Below the pieces are notes generated by a model, which saw only the letters and a program-made list of their open reading frames with translations, had not been told where the DNA came from and did no database searches. DNA of 64,000 bases, taken from contig OX388307.1 of the NCBI GenBank assembly GCA_947579605.1, positions 12,625,237-12,689,236 on the forward strand, in the 5' to 3' direction. The stretch is from Athripsodes cinereus. Lineage: Eukaryota > Arthropoda > Insecta > Trichoptera > Leptoceridae. Positions 21,578-32,749 of this stretch are shown here, piece by piece; within the stretch, counting starts at the first letter, position 1; every line of letters starts with the position of its first letter. The position numbers and the translations under genes were made by a program.

Positions 21578-21736
21578 AAATCTGGATTTGTAATAAACCC
21601 AAATTCACCCAAACACACTCTCAGCATACAATATTCTTTTGTCGTGAATGTGAAGTAGGTAGGTAGCGGGTGGAATTGAACTTGACTTTTTCAATGAAAG
21701 TCCGAGACTCTGTCATCAGGTTACCAATCACATCAA
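21578..21736 (-). mobile_element. tRNA-derived SINE, copy 2 (diverged)
   Basis: The minus strand shows GGTAACCTGATGACAGAGTC (A-box-like), GTCTCGGAC, a B-box-like AGTTCAATTCC, a TTCACGACAAAAG remnant and GGGTTTATTACAAATCCAGA at the 3' end. Same order as the better copy at 32531. Confidence 0.6.
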
Positions 21737-22431
21737 TTAAATTATGTCCATAATTTACATACATTATGACGTTATTCAATGACCAATGATAGCATTTCAG
21801 ATTTCTTAGTATTCTTATAGTATTCAATTCAACACATACGTCAAAGTACAATGATTCATAATACTTTTATACATTAATAGCCAAGGTTCATTATTCTTAT
21901 AACGGACATCATCCTTTGATTAAATTACATTTTACGATTATCTCAAAAATATACGAAAATTATTTAAGTATTTCATATATCGACTCTCCAACAGTTCCAC
22001 AACTCTGTGGAATTCTTCGAAAATTTTGATTTAATTGGTAATAATTAACTCCACTCTATCAATCCCACAAACAAATAAGTATAAAAAATACACCATTCCC
22101 TCTTTTTTATATTTATATTAATATATTAAATATTTAGTTAATGGAAAAAAATGTGGTTATTTTCAGTTCCACAAATAAATTTACGAACTGTTTATATATT
22201 CAACGGAACAAACACAACGATTATTATAAACTTAATGAAGTGAATTTATTCCACAAAACGGCGCACTTTAAATTATCTAGTTATTATTATTATAGTATAG
22301 GTATTATAGTATATAGTATATACCTATTTCACTTTTTGTAGTGTTTTTTAACCATAGATAATATAAATGAACCAAAATTACAAAAATATTTCTCGAATAA
22401 GACATAATTTATTATTTACTTGTTGGACGAA
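21737..22431. other. A+T-rich spacer with an L2-like 3' remnant
   Basis: At 22253-22300 ACAAAACGGCGCACTTTAAATTATCTAG resembles the 3' end of the L2-like LINE at 12515-12550. About 22050-22340 as a whole is loosely similar to 36950-37150 (AATATATTAAATATTTAGTTA and a later ATTTCACTTT-TGTGTTTT block). Confidence 0.45.
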
Positions 22432-23165
22432 AGTTCTAGTGTTTGAAAGAGAGAATGAAAAAACGATTTGCGAGATCAAAGTTGGTGACGAATGTTTGGA
22501 GCAAGTAAGTGAGTATGTATATTTGGGAAGTATGTTTGCGAGGGATGGAAGATGCGATAGGGACATTGAAAGAAGGAAAGTGGCCGGTGCTAGAGTGAAC
22601 GGTGCACTTCGACCCATTGTCAGCAATGGCAATGTGTCGAACATGGCTAAAATGCTGGTGCACAATACCATTCTGGTACCGTCACTTACGTATGCAAGCG
22701 AGACATGGACGTGGCTGAAGAAGGACGAAAGTGGAATAAATGCAGTGGAGATGCGATCGTTAAGAAGAATGGTTGGTAAAACGCTGCGTGATAGAGTGAA
22801 GAATGAGGATATTAGAAGAATGAGCGGATGCAAGAAGATTGTTGTGGACAGAATGCGCGTGAATAAACTACGGTGGTTTGGACACGTTGAACGAATGAAC
22901 GAAGTAAGAATGACAAAGAGGATATACTTGTCTGAAAGAAAAGGTGTGAGGAAGCGCGGACGTCCGAGAACCACGTGGCTTGATCACGTGGATCAAATTC
23001 TCAAGGACGGCCGCGTGTTGAGTAAGAGGAATCGACGTGCGTGTATGAGAAACTGTATGAATGTGGAGGAAGCGAAGGAAGTCTGTAAAGATAGATCTGT
23101 GTGGCGTTCCGTTCTCTCTGCCTACCCCACTTGGGATACGGCGTGAGGGTATAGTAGTAGTATAG
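22432..23165 (+). mobile_element. RTE-like LINE, 3' third, 5'-truncated
   Basis: From ACGAAAGTTCTAGTGTTTGA onward, the sequence is almost identical to 38777-39500; visible differences are few (for example A to G near 22557, and AGATTG versus AGAGTG near 22838). The frame is open from upstream sequence to the stop at 23146 (KVLVFERE ... SAYPTWDTA), so it reads as a recent insertion. It ends GGGTATAGTAGTAGTATAG. The fused N-terminal residues before KVLVFERE are flanking DNA. Confidence 0.9.
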
Positions 23166-24144
23166 TAGTTATGGAACTGGACTAGTCGATATGTGAAAAA
23201 TTTTACAACATTCGATTTTCTTTTTAATTTATTTAAAAGTTAAATATTTCTTCTTATTTTTATTACAGTACAGTAGATGTACCCACAAGACTACCATAAT
23301 TATAGTCATGAATCACTCAAAGCATTTTCATGATTTCCTCGAAGGGACCAAAGAATAATATTATTATTATTCTCAATATCGCGTTTTTTCTCAATAAAAA
23401 CCGTTAAGATAACATGTGTCATGTAATGGTTTTTGAATAAGGATGCATTTATCTAACTACAAATAACATAATTCAACAAACATTATGAAACAATAATAAT
23501 AAATATAAACCTACCTATATTATAACATGACAAAACGTAACAGCACCTGAATTAGTTTCAAATCATTGTATTCTTGACAATTTTGTAGAAACCTATTGCA
23601 TTGCTTCCGCAGATGGCTTGCGCTTTCCAGGAATTACATTATTTTATTCACAATACGTTCGTATTTTTACAATTGTATTAACGGTCTTACATAGACATGA
23701 ATTTTTGTTTCGCTCTTCATCTGACCTTTAAGATGTAGTAGGAACAATTACATCTGGAATCTAGGAAATGAATGACAACAAAATGTCATAATAATAATTA
23801 TGCACCTACTCGTATTATGTATGATAAATGATTTTTAGTACCTACCACAGCAGGGTTACTCTTGACACAATCTAAATACGACCTTAATCTAGTCTTGATC
23901 TTAATCATACCTGACGATTTCGTAGTCTCATGGAGTTTAATCGTTTGATGCTTTTCCTCTCTGCTCCCATTTTCGTTTGTTTTTTTTGTATGGCTTTAAT
24001 TATGTTGCATTATGCTAAACGTATGTTATATTATAAAATACTAAACAACGTCTGCACACTTTGCTATTTCTCTAGCTGTAATTGATTTGCTGTTTATTAT
24101 TATACCATAATTGTTTGTTCTTGCAATAAAATTATATAAAAATA
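23166..24144. other. A+T-rich spacer
   Basis: Nothing recognised. Confidence 0.5.
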
Positions 24145-24585
24145 ATGTCTATGTGCCTGTTAGGTAGGTGCAATGCTATTGACCAACATATTGAATCACA
24201 TAAAATAATGTCTATGTGCCTGTTAGGTAGGTGCAATGCTATTGACCAAGATATTGAATCACATAAAATAATGTCTATGTGCCTGTTAGGTAGGTGCAAT
24301 GCTATTGACCAACATATTGAATCACATAAAATAATGTCTATGTGCCTGTTAGGTAGGTGCAATGCTATTGACCAACATATTGAATCACATAAAATAATGT
24401 CTATGTGCCTGTTAGGTAGGTGCAATGCTATTGACCAACATATTGAATCACATAAAATAATGTCTATGTGCCTGTTAGGTAGGTGCAATGCTATTGACCA
24501 ACATATTGAATCACATAAAATAATGTCTATGTGCCTGTTAGGTAGGTGCAATGCTATTGACCAACATATTGAATCACATAAAATC
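24145..24585. repeat. Tandem repeat, 7 x 63 bp, open on both strands
   Basis: Seven near-perfect units start at 24145 and every 63 bases thereafter. One visible variant is CAAGATATTG in unit 2 versus CAACATATTG elsewhere. Because 63 is a multiple of three and each unit lacks stops in one frame on each strand, frames of 166 (plus) and 139 codons (minus) result, repeating MSMCLLGRCNAIDQHIESHK on the plus strand. I regard it as a minisatellite rather than a gene: there is no start context, signal peptide or known domain, and the frame ends soon after the array. Confidence 0.95.
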
Positions 24586-25609
24586 TTTCTTCACATAATA
24601 GACTCTTCAGGATTTGTTGTAGAAGGATCAAGGAACCGACCCTGAACATTTCAGCCGATTATTAAATATTTCTGAAATGTCCTGGGTTTAAGGTTTCTAC
24701 ATGGCATTTAAATATTTTATGCCACACGTGTATAACAACAAATAGAAAATTATAACACTGATATTCAATGTGTTTTTGAAATATTTACGTCCAACTATAG
24801 AATTCTCATGTGACAATCAATTTTACACATTGTGTCGCGGTCACATAGATTCTCTGAAAAAAGATTGACAATCAACAATAATAATAATAGAATAAAGCAT
24901 TATGCTGTTCTCTCACCATTGTTACTTGCTGTTATTCCATCATACAATGCACAATAGAACCATGACAGATATCAAATATAATAATCAAACCCAGTGGATA
25001 AATAAGTATGCCATCATAACTTTATGAACACGATATCGAGATGAAACTATTTATAAATGTAATATATCCACCCATGAAATATTTACACATAATATAATAT
25101 ACTTACTACAATGAACTTATATACCTACTTATATGTTATTGTTCCAAATACTTCAATTTAATTATTATTTTATTATAAGTAGCTAAAATTGTTCCACGAA
25201 TACAGTTATAAGCTGATGCTGTCAATAAAACTAAATATGTTGAAAGTTAAAGTAAACCTTTTAGTTTACTAATACATATATGTATTATGTTTTACAATCT
25301 AGAAGTGGATAAATATTAACTCAATGTAGTATGGAACTTCTGACGTGGATACCTTTATGTATCCAAGATTTCTCATTTATCTATGTATTTATCCAGAGAT
25401 ATGTTATAGGAATATTTATCTATATTTATAATATGACGTGGATGCAATGTCCTAGAATTTATGAATGGTACAGTGTCCTTGAGGTGCTTCGGCACGTAAA
25501 CGACACTTTAATATTGTCCAATAATAATAATAATTTATCTGAAAATTTTAATGTAATACAATTTATGTAACTTCACACGTGGATACCTATATTATGTATC
25601 CAATATCAG
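24586..25609. other. A+T-rich spacer
   Basis: Nothing recognised. Confidence 0.5.
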
Positions 25610-25791
25610 CACGGTCGTAGTCAGCGGAGGGTTTTAGGGGTTCAACCCCCCCCCCCCCCGAAAATTTAAGATATCAACATCGATAATCATTTTTTTTTAC
25701 ATAATATTTCATAATATAAAGGTTATTGCATGCACTTTCAGTAATTTTATTTTCTTGAACCCCCTCCGAAACAAACCTGGCTACGCCCGTG
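25610..25791. mobile_element. MITE with CACGG termini
   Basis: The left end CACGGTCGTAGTCAG and right end (reverse complement) CACGGGCGTAGCCAG are inverted repeats. Inside them lie GGGTTCAACCCCC on the left and TTGAACCCCCTCC on the right. A 16-C run is at 25647. No target duplication is evident. CAC-starting ends suggest a CMC/Chapaev- or hAT-type non-autonomous element. Confidence 0.7.
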
Positions 25792-26516
25792 TACTGCAGT
25801 ATACACTTCGCCAGAATACGCAACCTCGAAGATATTTACTTCTCGACTAATTTATCTATACTGAACCATTAATTATTACTACCAGGATTATTTGATTACC
25901 TTCGTGATATCTGAGCGAATAATATTGTTTCAATATTATTACACAACATCAATATTTTACCTTGTAACCGATGATTTAACAGTTTTCTTGCCTTTAGATC
26001 AACGTTAGTTTATAGATATGGTAAATATCTACCTACGAGTATTAATATTAAAGTGAAGGAAAGCGATGACTTCATCCATTAACTATTATCTATATTCGTA
26101 ACATATTCTCCTAATAACATAGAATATTTTCGCAAAAGTATCTTTTCCAGAATATAATTACATTGTATATCATTTCTTAAATAGTTCAGTACTAGATATG
26201 ATATTGCTTGATGACTATCATGCCGTATTGGCGTCCTTTTGACGAGAATGAATGGTAGTCGTAGTTAGAATTACATTACTCTGAATTAATTTCAAAGTGT
26301 ATATGTATTAAATATTATGATAATAGTAAAAGTTAATGTTAAGGATCATTATTGTGACAATATTTTATACTTTCTAATGGTAAAGGTTTAATAATAATAA
26401 ACACTTTATTGTCAAAAATAAAATTAATTTAAAAAGATACTGAAATTCCTGGTCAAAGTTTGTTTACTTTTGAAATTCGAGAATCTTCATAGTAAGGAGC
26501 TGTAGGTAACGTAACC
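25792..26516. other. A+T-rich spacer
   Basis: Nothing recognised. Confidence 0.5.
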
Positions 26517-26630
26517 TGCCTTGAGGATTTGATCCACACAGTCAAGCCATGTACAGTAGTTCTAAAACGTTCGCCATTTTTCACACCCCCTCTTTCAGAT
26601 AAATACACCCACTTCGTCATCTTTCAGTGC
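26517..26630 (-). pseudogene. Decayed RTE-like LINE fragment
   Basis: The reverse strand reads GTGTATTTATCTGAAAGAG, then a CGAACGTTTTAGAAC remnant of the GRPRTTW block, then GTGTGGATCAAATCCTCAAG, matching 39275-39360. Confidence 0.6.
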
Positions 26631-27809
26631 ATCACCAATGCAAATACATTTACGCTGCAGCAGCTCACTAGGTTGTCCTGTGTCAAGACCCGATGCTAGT
26701 ATACTCACATAATAATATAATAATATATGTATGTATATACAACGATACACGAAAAAATGCAAGGATGGGAAAAACAAAGATAATCTATATATAGACGTAA
26801 CAGAAGACTATTGACCATTGATGTCCCTCTTGTAGGTATAAAAAGTCGTACAAGTTCAGGTTTTTGGTGAAAACTAACTAACACAATCTAGCGCCATGGA
26901 CTGTAAAGGAAATCTGTACAACAACTTGAATTATGTTAGAAAATTCAAACGGCTTTGGCCCTTAGAACTTACTGGAGTAATCAGTATCAGTATATCCCTT
27001 AGACTGGAAAGCTTCGAGACCCCTGCTCCAATACCTACATATTAAAATAAATAAGTAGCATCATAGGTACGCTACGCCCATTGCAACATATAAGAAACTT
27101 TATGTAAATTTCTAAGAAAGCTATTCCAGTTAGTTTTCATTTGACGGATTACTCAGAAACAACGTTAAAACTAATAATGACGGACGCCTAGACCAACTTA
27201 AATTGCTTTTTTTATACGTAAATACTCAGAAGAATAATAATATACCTAGTATCTTTGCTTTACTCCCTAATTGAGGAAGATTTTCGAAATCATGATATCG
27301 TATGATATACGTAATCATTTTATAACCGTTGTTACCTAGAAATGAAATCTCTTTATGTCTAGTTAGGTATATTAATAATCTAGCATCATTTTAGTGTTAG
27401 ATAGGTATATTGTGTATTAGGTATAGCTGTATGCCTATCTAGTATTAATTTATTTCAATTAATAACAGCGCGAACCACAATTTCGGTTCTCTCTGTTATA
27501 TTGTTTTTTTATATGGTTCATTATCAACCTTTCATAATATTTATTCGCAAATTAAATATATAAGTAGATGTGCGCGTGTATAAGATTGACCTACAGTAAT
27601 AATAAATTGTGTAATGTAAACACCTCACTAATGAAATAAAATATTTTACATACTGGATTAATTTATTTTCTTATTATCTTCCATCAATGTATATATACGA
27701 GTATAAATACATACATACATAAAGGTCATTGTTTTCTTCACCATAGTACATACTAAACGCATGAGACCAGTGATATGTTATAACATATCTCTGCATGAGA
27801 CTTAATGAT
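26631..27809. other. A+T-rich spacer
   Basis: Nothing recognised. Confidence 0.5.
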
Positions 27810-28190
27810 AGAACGTCCAGCGTCCTGCTAGAAGGACTACATGTCCTACCGGTAGGATGCAATGTCTTTGGTTATTGGAGGCTTTCTAAGCCTGCTAGCA
27901 GGATACAATAAAAGCAGATATATATAGTGCATCTCTTTCTCTTTTAGCGAGTTTTTGAATCATCTTTCTACAATCAGTTGATTCGAAATGGCTGCGAGTA
28001 TAACACGTGCTGTCCGCGTTCGCGCTAAAGCAACATATTTCGACGAACAAAATGGCGGAAACGCGTGGAGTCGTACTGCCAGAAGTATGGAAATCCTAGC
28101 TGCCGGAAGGTTCTTCTGGAAGGACATGAGCTTGGACATTCTATCCTGCCGGAAGGTCCTTCTGGAAGGACATGAGCTTGGACATTCTAT
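27810..28190. repeat. Cluster of CCTGC(C/T)(G/A)G(A/C)AGG palindromic motifs with a 46-bp duplication
   Basis: The motif occurs as TCCTGCTAGAAGGA (27824), TCCTACCGGTAGGA (27844), CCTGCTAGCAGG (27890), CTGCCGGAAGG (28100 and 28146) and TTCTGGAAGGAC (twice). The two last regions form a 46-bp direct duplication beginning CTGCCGGAAGG. A 90-codon frame (27988-28260, plus) spans it but has no known domain. Function unknown. Confidence 0.6.
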
Positions 28191-28884
28191 CATTAACATG
28201 AGAGTCGGAAATTTAACTGCAGGCATGAGTACCTACTTCTTTTATCGTAGTCTGAATTAGGATCATATTTATGTGATATGACATAATATAGGTAGGTACC
28301 TATCTATGTCTATGGTTGGGGATAGAGATATTTAAAAGATTCCGCTGCTTCCAGAAGAGCTGTTACCAGTTGACAGACAAATCTGGAAATTAGCAGTCCG
28401 ATCCCGGTGTAAAATGTGTACCTACTATGAATCTTTGTTCAGGTTATTTGACATAGGTACCTATTCTCTTTCCTTTACGATCATGAAAGACTATTGACAA
28501 CCAAACTCTTTAAGGGGAGGAGTTTGACTGGCTGTAATTTTTTGGTAACATATTTTTTTTATCAAATAAACGGCTAATGCCTTTTACAAAAAAAATAATA
28601 CTACAAAACAAAACAAAGAATATAAATTTCACATCCAATCAAAGTACCTACCTACGCACTTACAAATTATATAAACAATAACTTATATAATTATAAAAGA
28701 AGGTTTTCCAAATTGCCATCTTAAATTCTGTACATATATTATATTTTACCATTGAATATGCTTGCTTGCTCATCCCGTGGAGCACCCGGTAAAGAATTGG
28801 TCTCCCACTCTTCTGCGTAAGTTTTCGAGTGCCCTGTAAAAGGCAGGTGTTCGAAAAAAAATAAGACATTTTACATCTTAAATT
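28191..28884. other. A+T-rich spacer
   Basis: No gene recognised. Confidence 0.5.
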
Positions 28885-29040
28885 CAGCGATGAGGTTTGC
28901 CACCCATCCTGAATGTCTTGATTTTATATTGGCACGAAGAGGACAGTTTGCATGTTTCTTACATGCAGCTGATCTGCTGGCTACCCCACTTGTGGGATAT
29001 GCCGTGATGGTATAGTATAGTAGTATAGTATAGTATAGAA
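28885..29040 (+). mobile_element. SINE-like repeat with TATAG 3' tail, best copy
   Basis: Reads GCCACCCATCCTGAATGTC, TTGGCACGAAGAGGACAG, TTGCATG..TTACATGCAGCTGAT, CTGCTGGCTACCCCACTTGT, GGGATATGCCGTGATGGTA and TAGTATAGTAGTATAGTATAG. The last ~45 bases match the 3' terminus of the RTE-like LINE at 39475-39520. Other copies are at 484, 3368, 14388, 20076 and 61805. Confidence 0.75.
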
Positions 29041-29590
29041 TATGCTTGTATTTTATTATAAATAACCAATAGATAAGAAGATTAATTATTTGACGGTAAT
29101 GAAATAAAACGTTTTACGTTTTGTCTCCGATACATGAACAATTGAACACTGTAACTATTGCATATTCTAAAACAAAATAATAATTAAGAATTACTGGAAT
29201 TGATTTCGCTTAACACACAGTTCTTTGAACTTTCTAAGATCGTTGAATTATGTTTATTAAATGGTACTCTGTACAAATATGTATGCGTATTGAATACGTT
29301 GAGAAGTTGAGAATGTATGAGGGAAATGATTCTAAGAAATTATATGGGTATATACTTCGTAATGTACCTACACGCCACATACATACATACATTGTATTGT
29401 TCCTTGTACCTCTAGTATTCCAGCAACGACATTTTTTTCGCTTCGTTAAATCAGTCATGCTTCCTCAAGCATATTTAATAGAATTTTATCAACAAGGTCT
29501 TATAACATCAACTGTTACTGCTTATTTGTATAAGTTAACATATTATTATTTATTAGTTGTCATGTTTCGACATTGTGTAGTGTTTTTGTA
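29041..29590. other. A+T-rich spacer
   Basis: Short frames on both strands (for example 29250-29600) show no recognisable domain. Confidence 0.5.
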
Positions 29591-29594
29591 TTAT

Positions 29595-30010
29595 CATTGA
29601 AGGAGACCCACCGACAACCCGAAGGGCTCAGAAGTTTGGGGACTTCCATTTATCCGACCAACCAAGACGGAATTTATGTGGGTCTTCTCTCCCGGAGTCG
29701 TCTCTCCCGGACGGCAACATCTTTTTTAGACACTAAACCTATTTCTATTGCTGGACACTAAACCTATTCCACTGCGCTTAGCTTCTACTGCTGTCAACAA
29801 ACTTGTAGAACCCAAGATGGCGAATAATTCCAAATTTGCAGAAAGGACCTTCAGAGCTACCACCCCAACTGCCTGGAATAGATTGCACGCAGGCCTGAGA
29901 GAGAATCAGTCTACCACCACATTTAGGACCAAGCTGAAAACGTTACTGTTCAGAACTGTCACGGTGCACATGAGATGATTACGGAGCAAATAACGGCGCC
30001 ATATATAAAT
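29595..30010 (+). mobile_element. L2/CR1-like LINE 3' fragment, deleted internally
   Basis: The frame at 29748-29978 encodes ERTFRATTPTAWNRLHAGLR then FRTKLKTLLFR, the same C-terminal block as at 12330-12440, followed by a CGGCGCCATATATAAATTGT 3' end. It is preceded at 29597-29665 by a GGCTCAGAAGTTTGGGGACT-containing repeat also seen at 32236. Confidence 0.75.
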
Positions 30011-30344
30011 TGTCCCATTAGTATTTTTTGATTCACAGGTAGGTTTATATAGGTATATCTGTGGCAAACTTACCGATCAAAGTTTTAGAGTATGTGTGTT
30101 GTATAATTTGTAGGCTGTGTATATAAAATAAGATGGTGTTTTGATTTAAATCTTTAGGGTTCGTTGAATCCTTGTAGGTGGTCCTTGTTCCACTAAATAT
30201 ATATGCTGCCCTTGTATTCTTAGATATAAATTAATAAAAATAATTGCTACCAAGTAATCCAATATAATCCAGTTTATTTTGGAAAAAAATATTTAGCAAT
30301 GGTGCTTTCCATAACTACTCATTCTTTCATCCATAGTAATTTTG
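30011..30344. other. A+T-rich spacer
   Basis: Nothing recognised. Confidence 0.5.
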
Positions 30345-30560
30345 CTATACTATACTATTATACTATACCCTCACGCCATGTCCCAGGAGAGGTAGGCAGA
30401 GAGAACGGAACACCATATAGATCTATCCTTACATACTTCTTTCGCTTCCTCTACATTCATCCAGTTTCTCATACATGCACGCCGATTTCTCTTACTCAGC
30501 ACGCGTCCGTCCTTAAGAATTTGGTCCACGTGATCAAGCCACGTGGTTCTGACGTGGTAG
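30345..30560 (-). mobile_element. RTE-like LINE 3' end, reverse orientation
   Basis: Begins on the plus strand with CTATACTATACTATTATACTATAC, i.e. in blocks the reversed TATAG tail, then CCTCACGCCATGTCCCAGG and the complement of the last ~60 codons. One small indel and several substitutions break the frame. 5'-truncated at the GRPRTTW block. Confidence 0.85.
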
Positions 30561-31659
30561 TAATTTTGACCAGATTTTAATATTTATAAAACAAATGTTT
30601 TATTCTACTAAGTGATTTTTTCTCGAGAGAGACGTCTTTCGTCCTTTTAGGACTTGGATTTAGGATTGTCAATCCATTTAAATGTAAAATAAATCTCAAT
30701 ATATTTTAGAGGACACATCAATAAAATAATATCAATAATGAATAAATCTTACCTACAAAACAACGCATTATGTGCACAATACGCAAAAGATATTTACAAA
30801 ATATAATATTAAAGATGTATTAGATAATTATGCAGTACTATATGGAAATTATATAAATATTTTATCAACAATATCTACAAAGTTTGACGCATTACAAAGG
30901 AATTATACCTGCGTGCTGAATACGCAGCGCGTGGTACATAATAAATGTTCAGCAATAGGCTTACTATGAACTTGTTGCATCATTGCAATTATTGCACTGC
31001 AATTGTGTGTTTTAATTAATCTTTCTATACTTACCTACTTGAATAGGTGATAATTAATATTGCTATGCATTGCGATTACATATCACTATTAATTTGTTTA
31101 CAATGTAAACATTTAATGTGACACAATTATTCAAATAAAAGTACATAGGCAATGTGTACCTACGCTTTATTCACTGCTGTCTTACACGAGTTTTGGTTTT
31201 ACAATGTATTTATGTATTATAGGATTATTAATTACTATTTCCACTAACTAATCACCGGAAATTACCTAGTACTTATTATCCAACGTAACATGATTTTTTT
31301 CATATTTTCTTTACATGAGAATGTCACATAAAATGTATTAAACAGCATGTTCAAATAGCCAATTTCATTTTTGTAAGTGTGCACTGTGCAAGTAGTTTTT
31401 ACTTACCGCGCTCTTACCTCAGCATGTGCGTTTTTCTTATTTTTTATGTATAATAGTTGAAAAATAATCTATTTATGCAGGTAAATACTTAAACAAACAT
31501 TATTCAAGTCCTTAAAAAAATCCGGTAAATATTGCGCAAAAAACTAATAACTGGATATTTTACAAGAAGACATAGGTACATAATTATCAAGACTTTGATT
31601 GTGCACGTTATATCTATCATGGAGTTCGTTCATATTACGAGAAGTTTTTTTTTAATTCA
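30561..31659. other. A+T-rich spacer
   Basis: Nothing recognised. Confidence 0.5.
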
Positions 31660-31785
31660 TTTCCTTGAATGGACAGCTTGGGTTCGTTTGGTCCAGTACC
31701 CTGCAGTCTTCCGAGAACCAGACAAAGAGGCCATACGGACCACGACCATTATGCCTGACATACAATAATAATAATCTTATGATTT
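31660..31785 (+). mobile_element. Possible LINE 3' end with (AAT)n tail
   Basis: A short G+C-richer segment (TGGACAGCTTGGGTTCG through CATTATGCCTGACATACAAT) ends in AATAATAATAAT, the look of a truncated non-LTR insertion. Family not identified. Confidence 0.3.
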
Positions 31786-32235
31786 TTTTCTGGGAAATTT
31801 AATAAGCATTTATTTCGTTGCAAGGCGCTCTCATTATTGTTACAAAATATGTACAATTATTTATAAATCTATGAGTTTAATACTTAGATATATATTATCA
31901 TATTCTCACACGGTACATAACTACACACACTGGTATTTTTTTTATTTTTACAGTACAATACTTTTTAATTGGAGAGAAATTTTGATAATATGATGAAAAA
32001 ATTCCTATGTGATACTATTGGTTGTGATTTGAAATATAGGTACGTATTATTACGTGTTAATCTGGACTGAACTCCAGATAAAGACTCGACTGTAATATGT
32101 CGAGCATATTATATAACTAAACATACAAATAATAATAAATTGTACATTTATATCAGTTATACGATATACCAAATAAAAGTGTTTTCAACCGACTCTAGAA
32201 ACAAAGCAAGATACTATGTCTTGCGCACTTGTTCA
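31786..32235. other. A+T-rich spacer
   Basis: Nothing recognised. Confidence 0.5.
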
Positions 32236-32300
32236 TTGAAGGATACCCACCGACCACCCGGATGGCTCAGAAGTCTGGGAACTTCCATTTATCCGATTAT
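32236..32300 (+). repeat. Dispersed ~65-bp repeat, shared with 29597 and 51455
   Basis: CCCACCGACCACCCGGATGG, CTCAGAAGTCTGGGAACTTC and CATTTATCCG match 29605-29660 closely. A diverged version lies at 51455-51515 (CCCGGGTATTTCAGATATCG, GGGGACTTCTGTTTATACG). Parent element unknown. Confidence 0.6.
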
Positions 32301-32383
32301 ATTTCTACACTAACAAATTTTTATCAAATCTAAGGTAATAATATGCACCCAAATATTTTTTTAAAGATATATCTGGGTTAACT

Positions 32384-32530
32384 TTGAAGAACTGTTTGAA
32401 TGTGAAAGCGTAAACACAAGAGAGTACAATAGTGAAGAAAGTATGGTGAATGGTGAGGATGAGATCTATATGGCGTTCCGTTCTCTCTGCCTACCCCTCC
32501 TGGGACACGGCGTGAGGGTATAGATAGATA
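32384..32530 (+). mobile_element. RTE-like LINE with large internal deletion
   Basis: Starts with codons for EELFECES, homologous to the WKEYFEELFEC region near the N terminus at 37850. After about 25 codons it jumps at GAGATCTATATGGCGTTCCG into the last 15 codons and 3' end (GGGACACGGCGTGAGGGTAT then AGATAGATAGATA). The join lies at a short AGATC(T) homology shared by both parts. Confidence 0.75.
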
Positions 32531-32700
32531 GATATCTGGGTTTTGTTTGTTATAAACCCACATACAACCTTATACACCTTTCATAGCAAGCTACTAAAAG
32601 CTTGTGTCGTGAAGGAGGAGTTCGCCGGCACCTGGAATCGAACTACGGACCCCTTGTTCACGAGGCCGAGACTCTACCTCCAGGCTACCGACGAACTCAT
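32531..32700 (-). mobile_element. tRNA-derived SINE, copy 3 (most complete)
   Basis: Minus strand: GATGAGTTCGTCGGTAGCCT then GGAGGTAGAGTCTCGGCC as a tRNA-like 5' head with A-box region, B box AGTTCGATTCC, GCCGGCGAACTCC, CTTCACGACACAAGCTTTTA, TGAAAGGTGTATAAGGTTGT and AAAACCCAGATATC at the 3' end. It abuts the (GATA)n tail of the preceding LINE relic. Confidence 0.8.
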
Positions 32701-32749
32701 CTAACTGCTGGCACATCATGATCATACATAATCGATAGGCAGGCATATC

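Noticed and set aside
24145..24585. CRISPR array
   Set aside because: The repeats are contiguous without unique spacers, and the window is eukaryotic.
24132..24645. Open frames of 166 and 139 codons on the two strands as repeat-protein genes
   Set aside because: They arise from a 63-bp minisatellite whose unit is a multiple of three. No start context, signal or domain.
28780..28860. Possible tRNA-like segment
   Set aside because: GGTCTCCCACTC and AGTGCCC-like words are suggestive, but no paired arms or B box can be placed.
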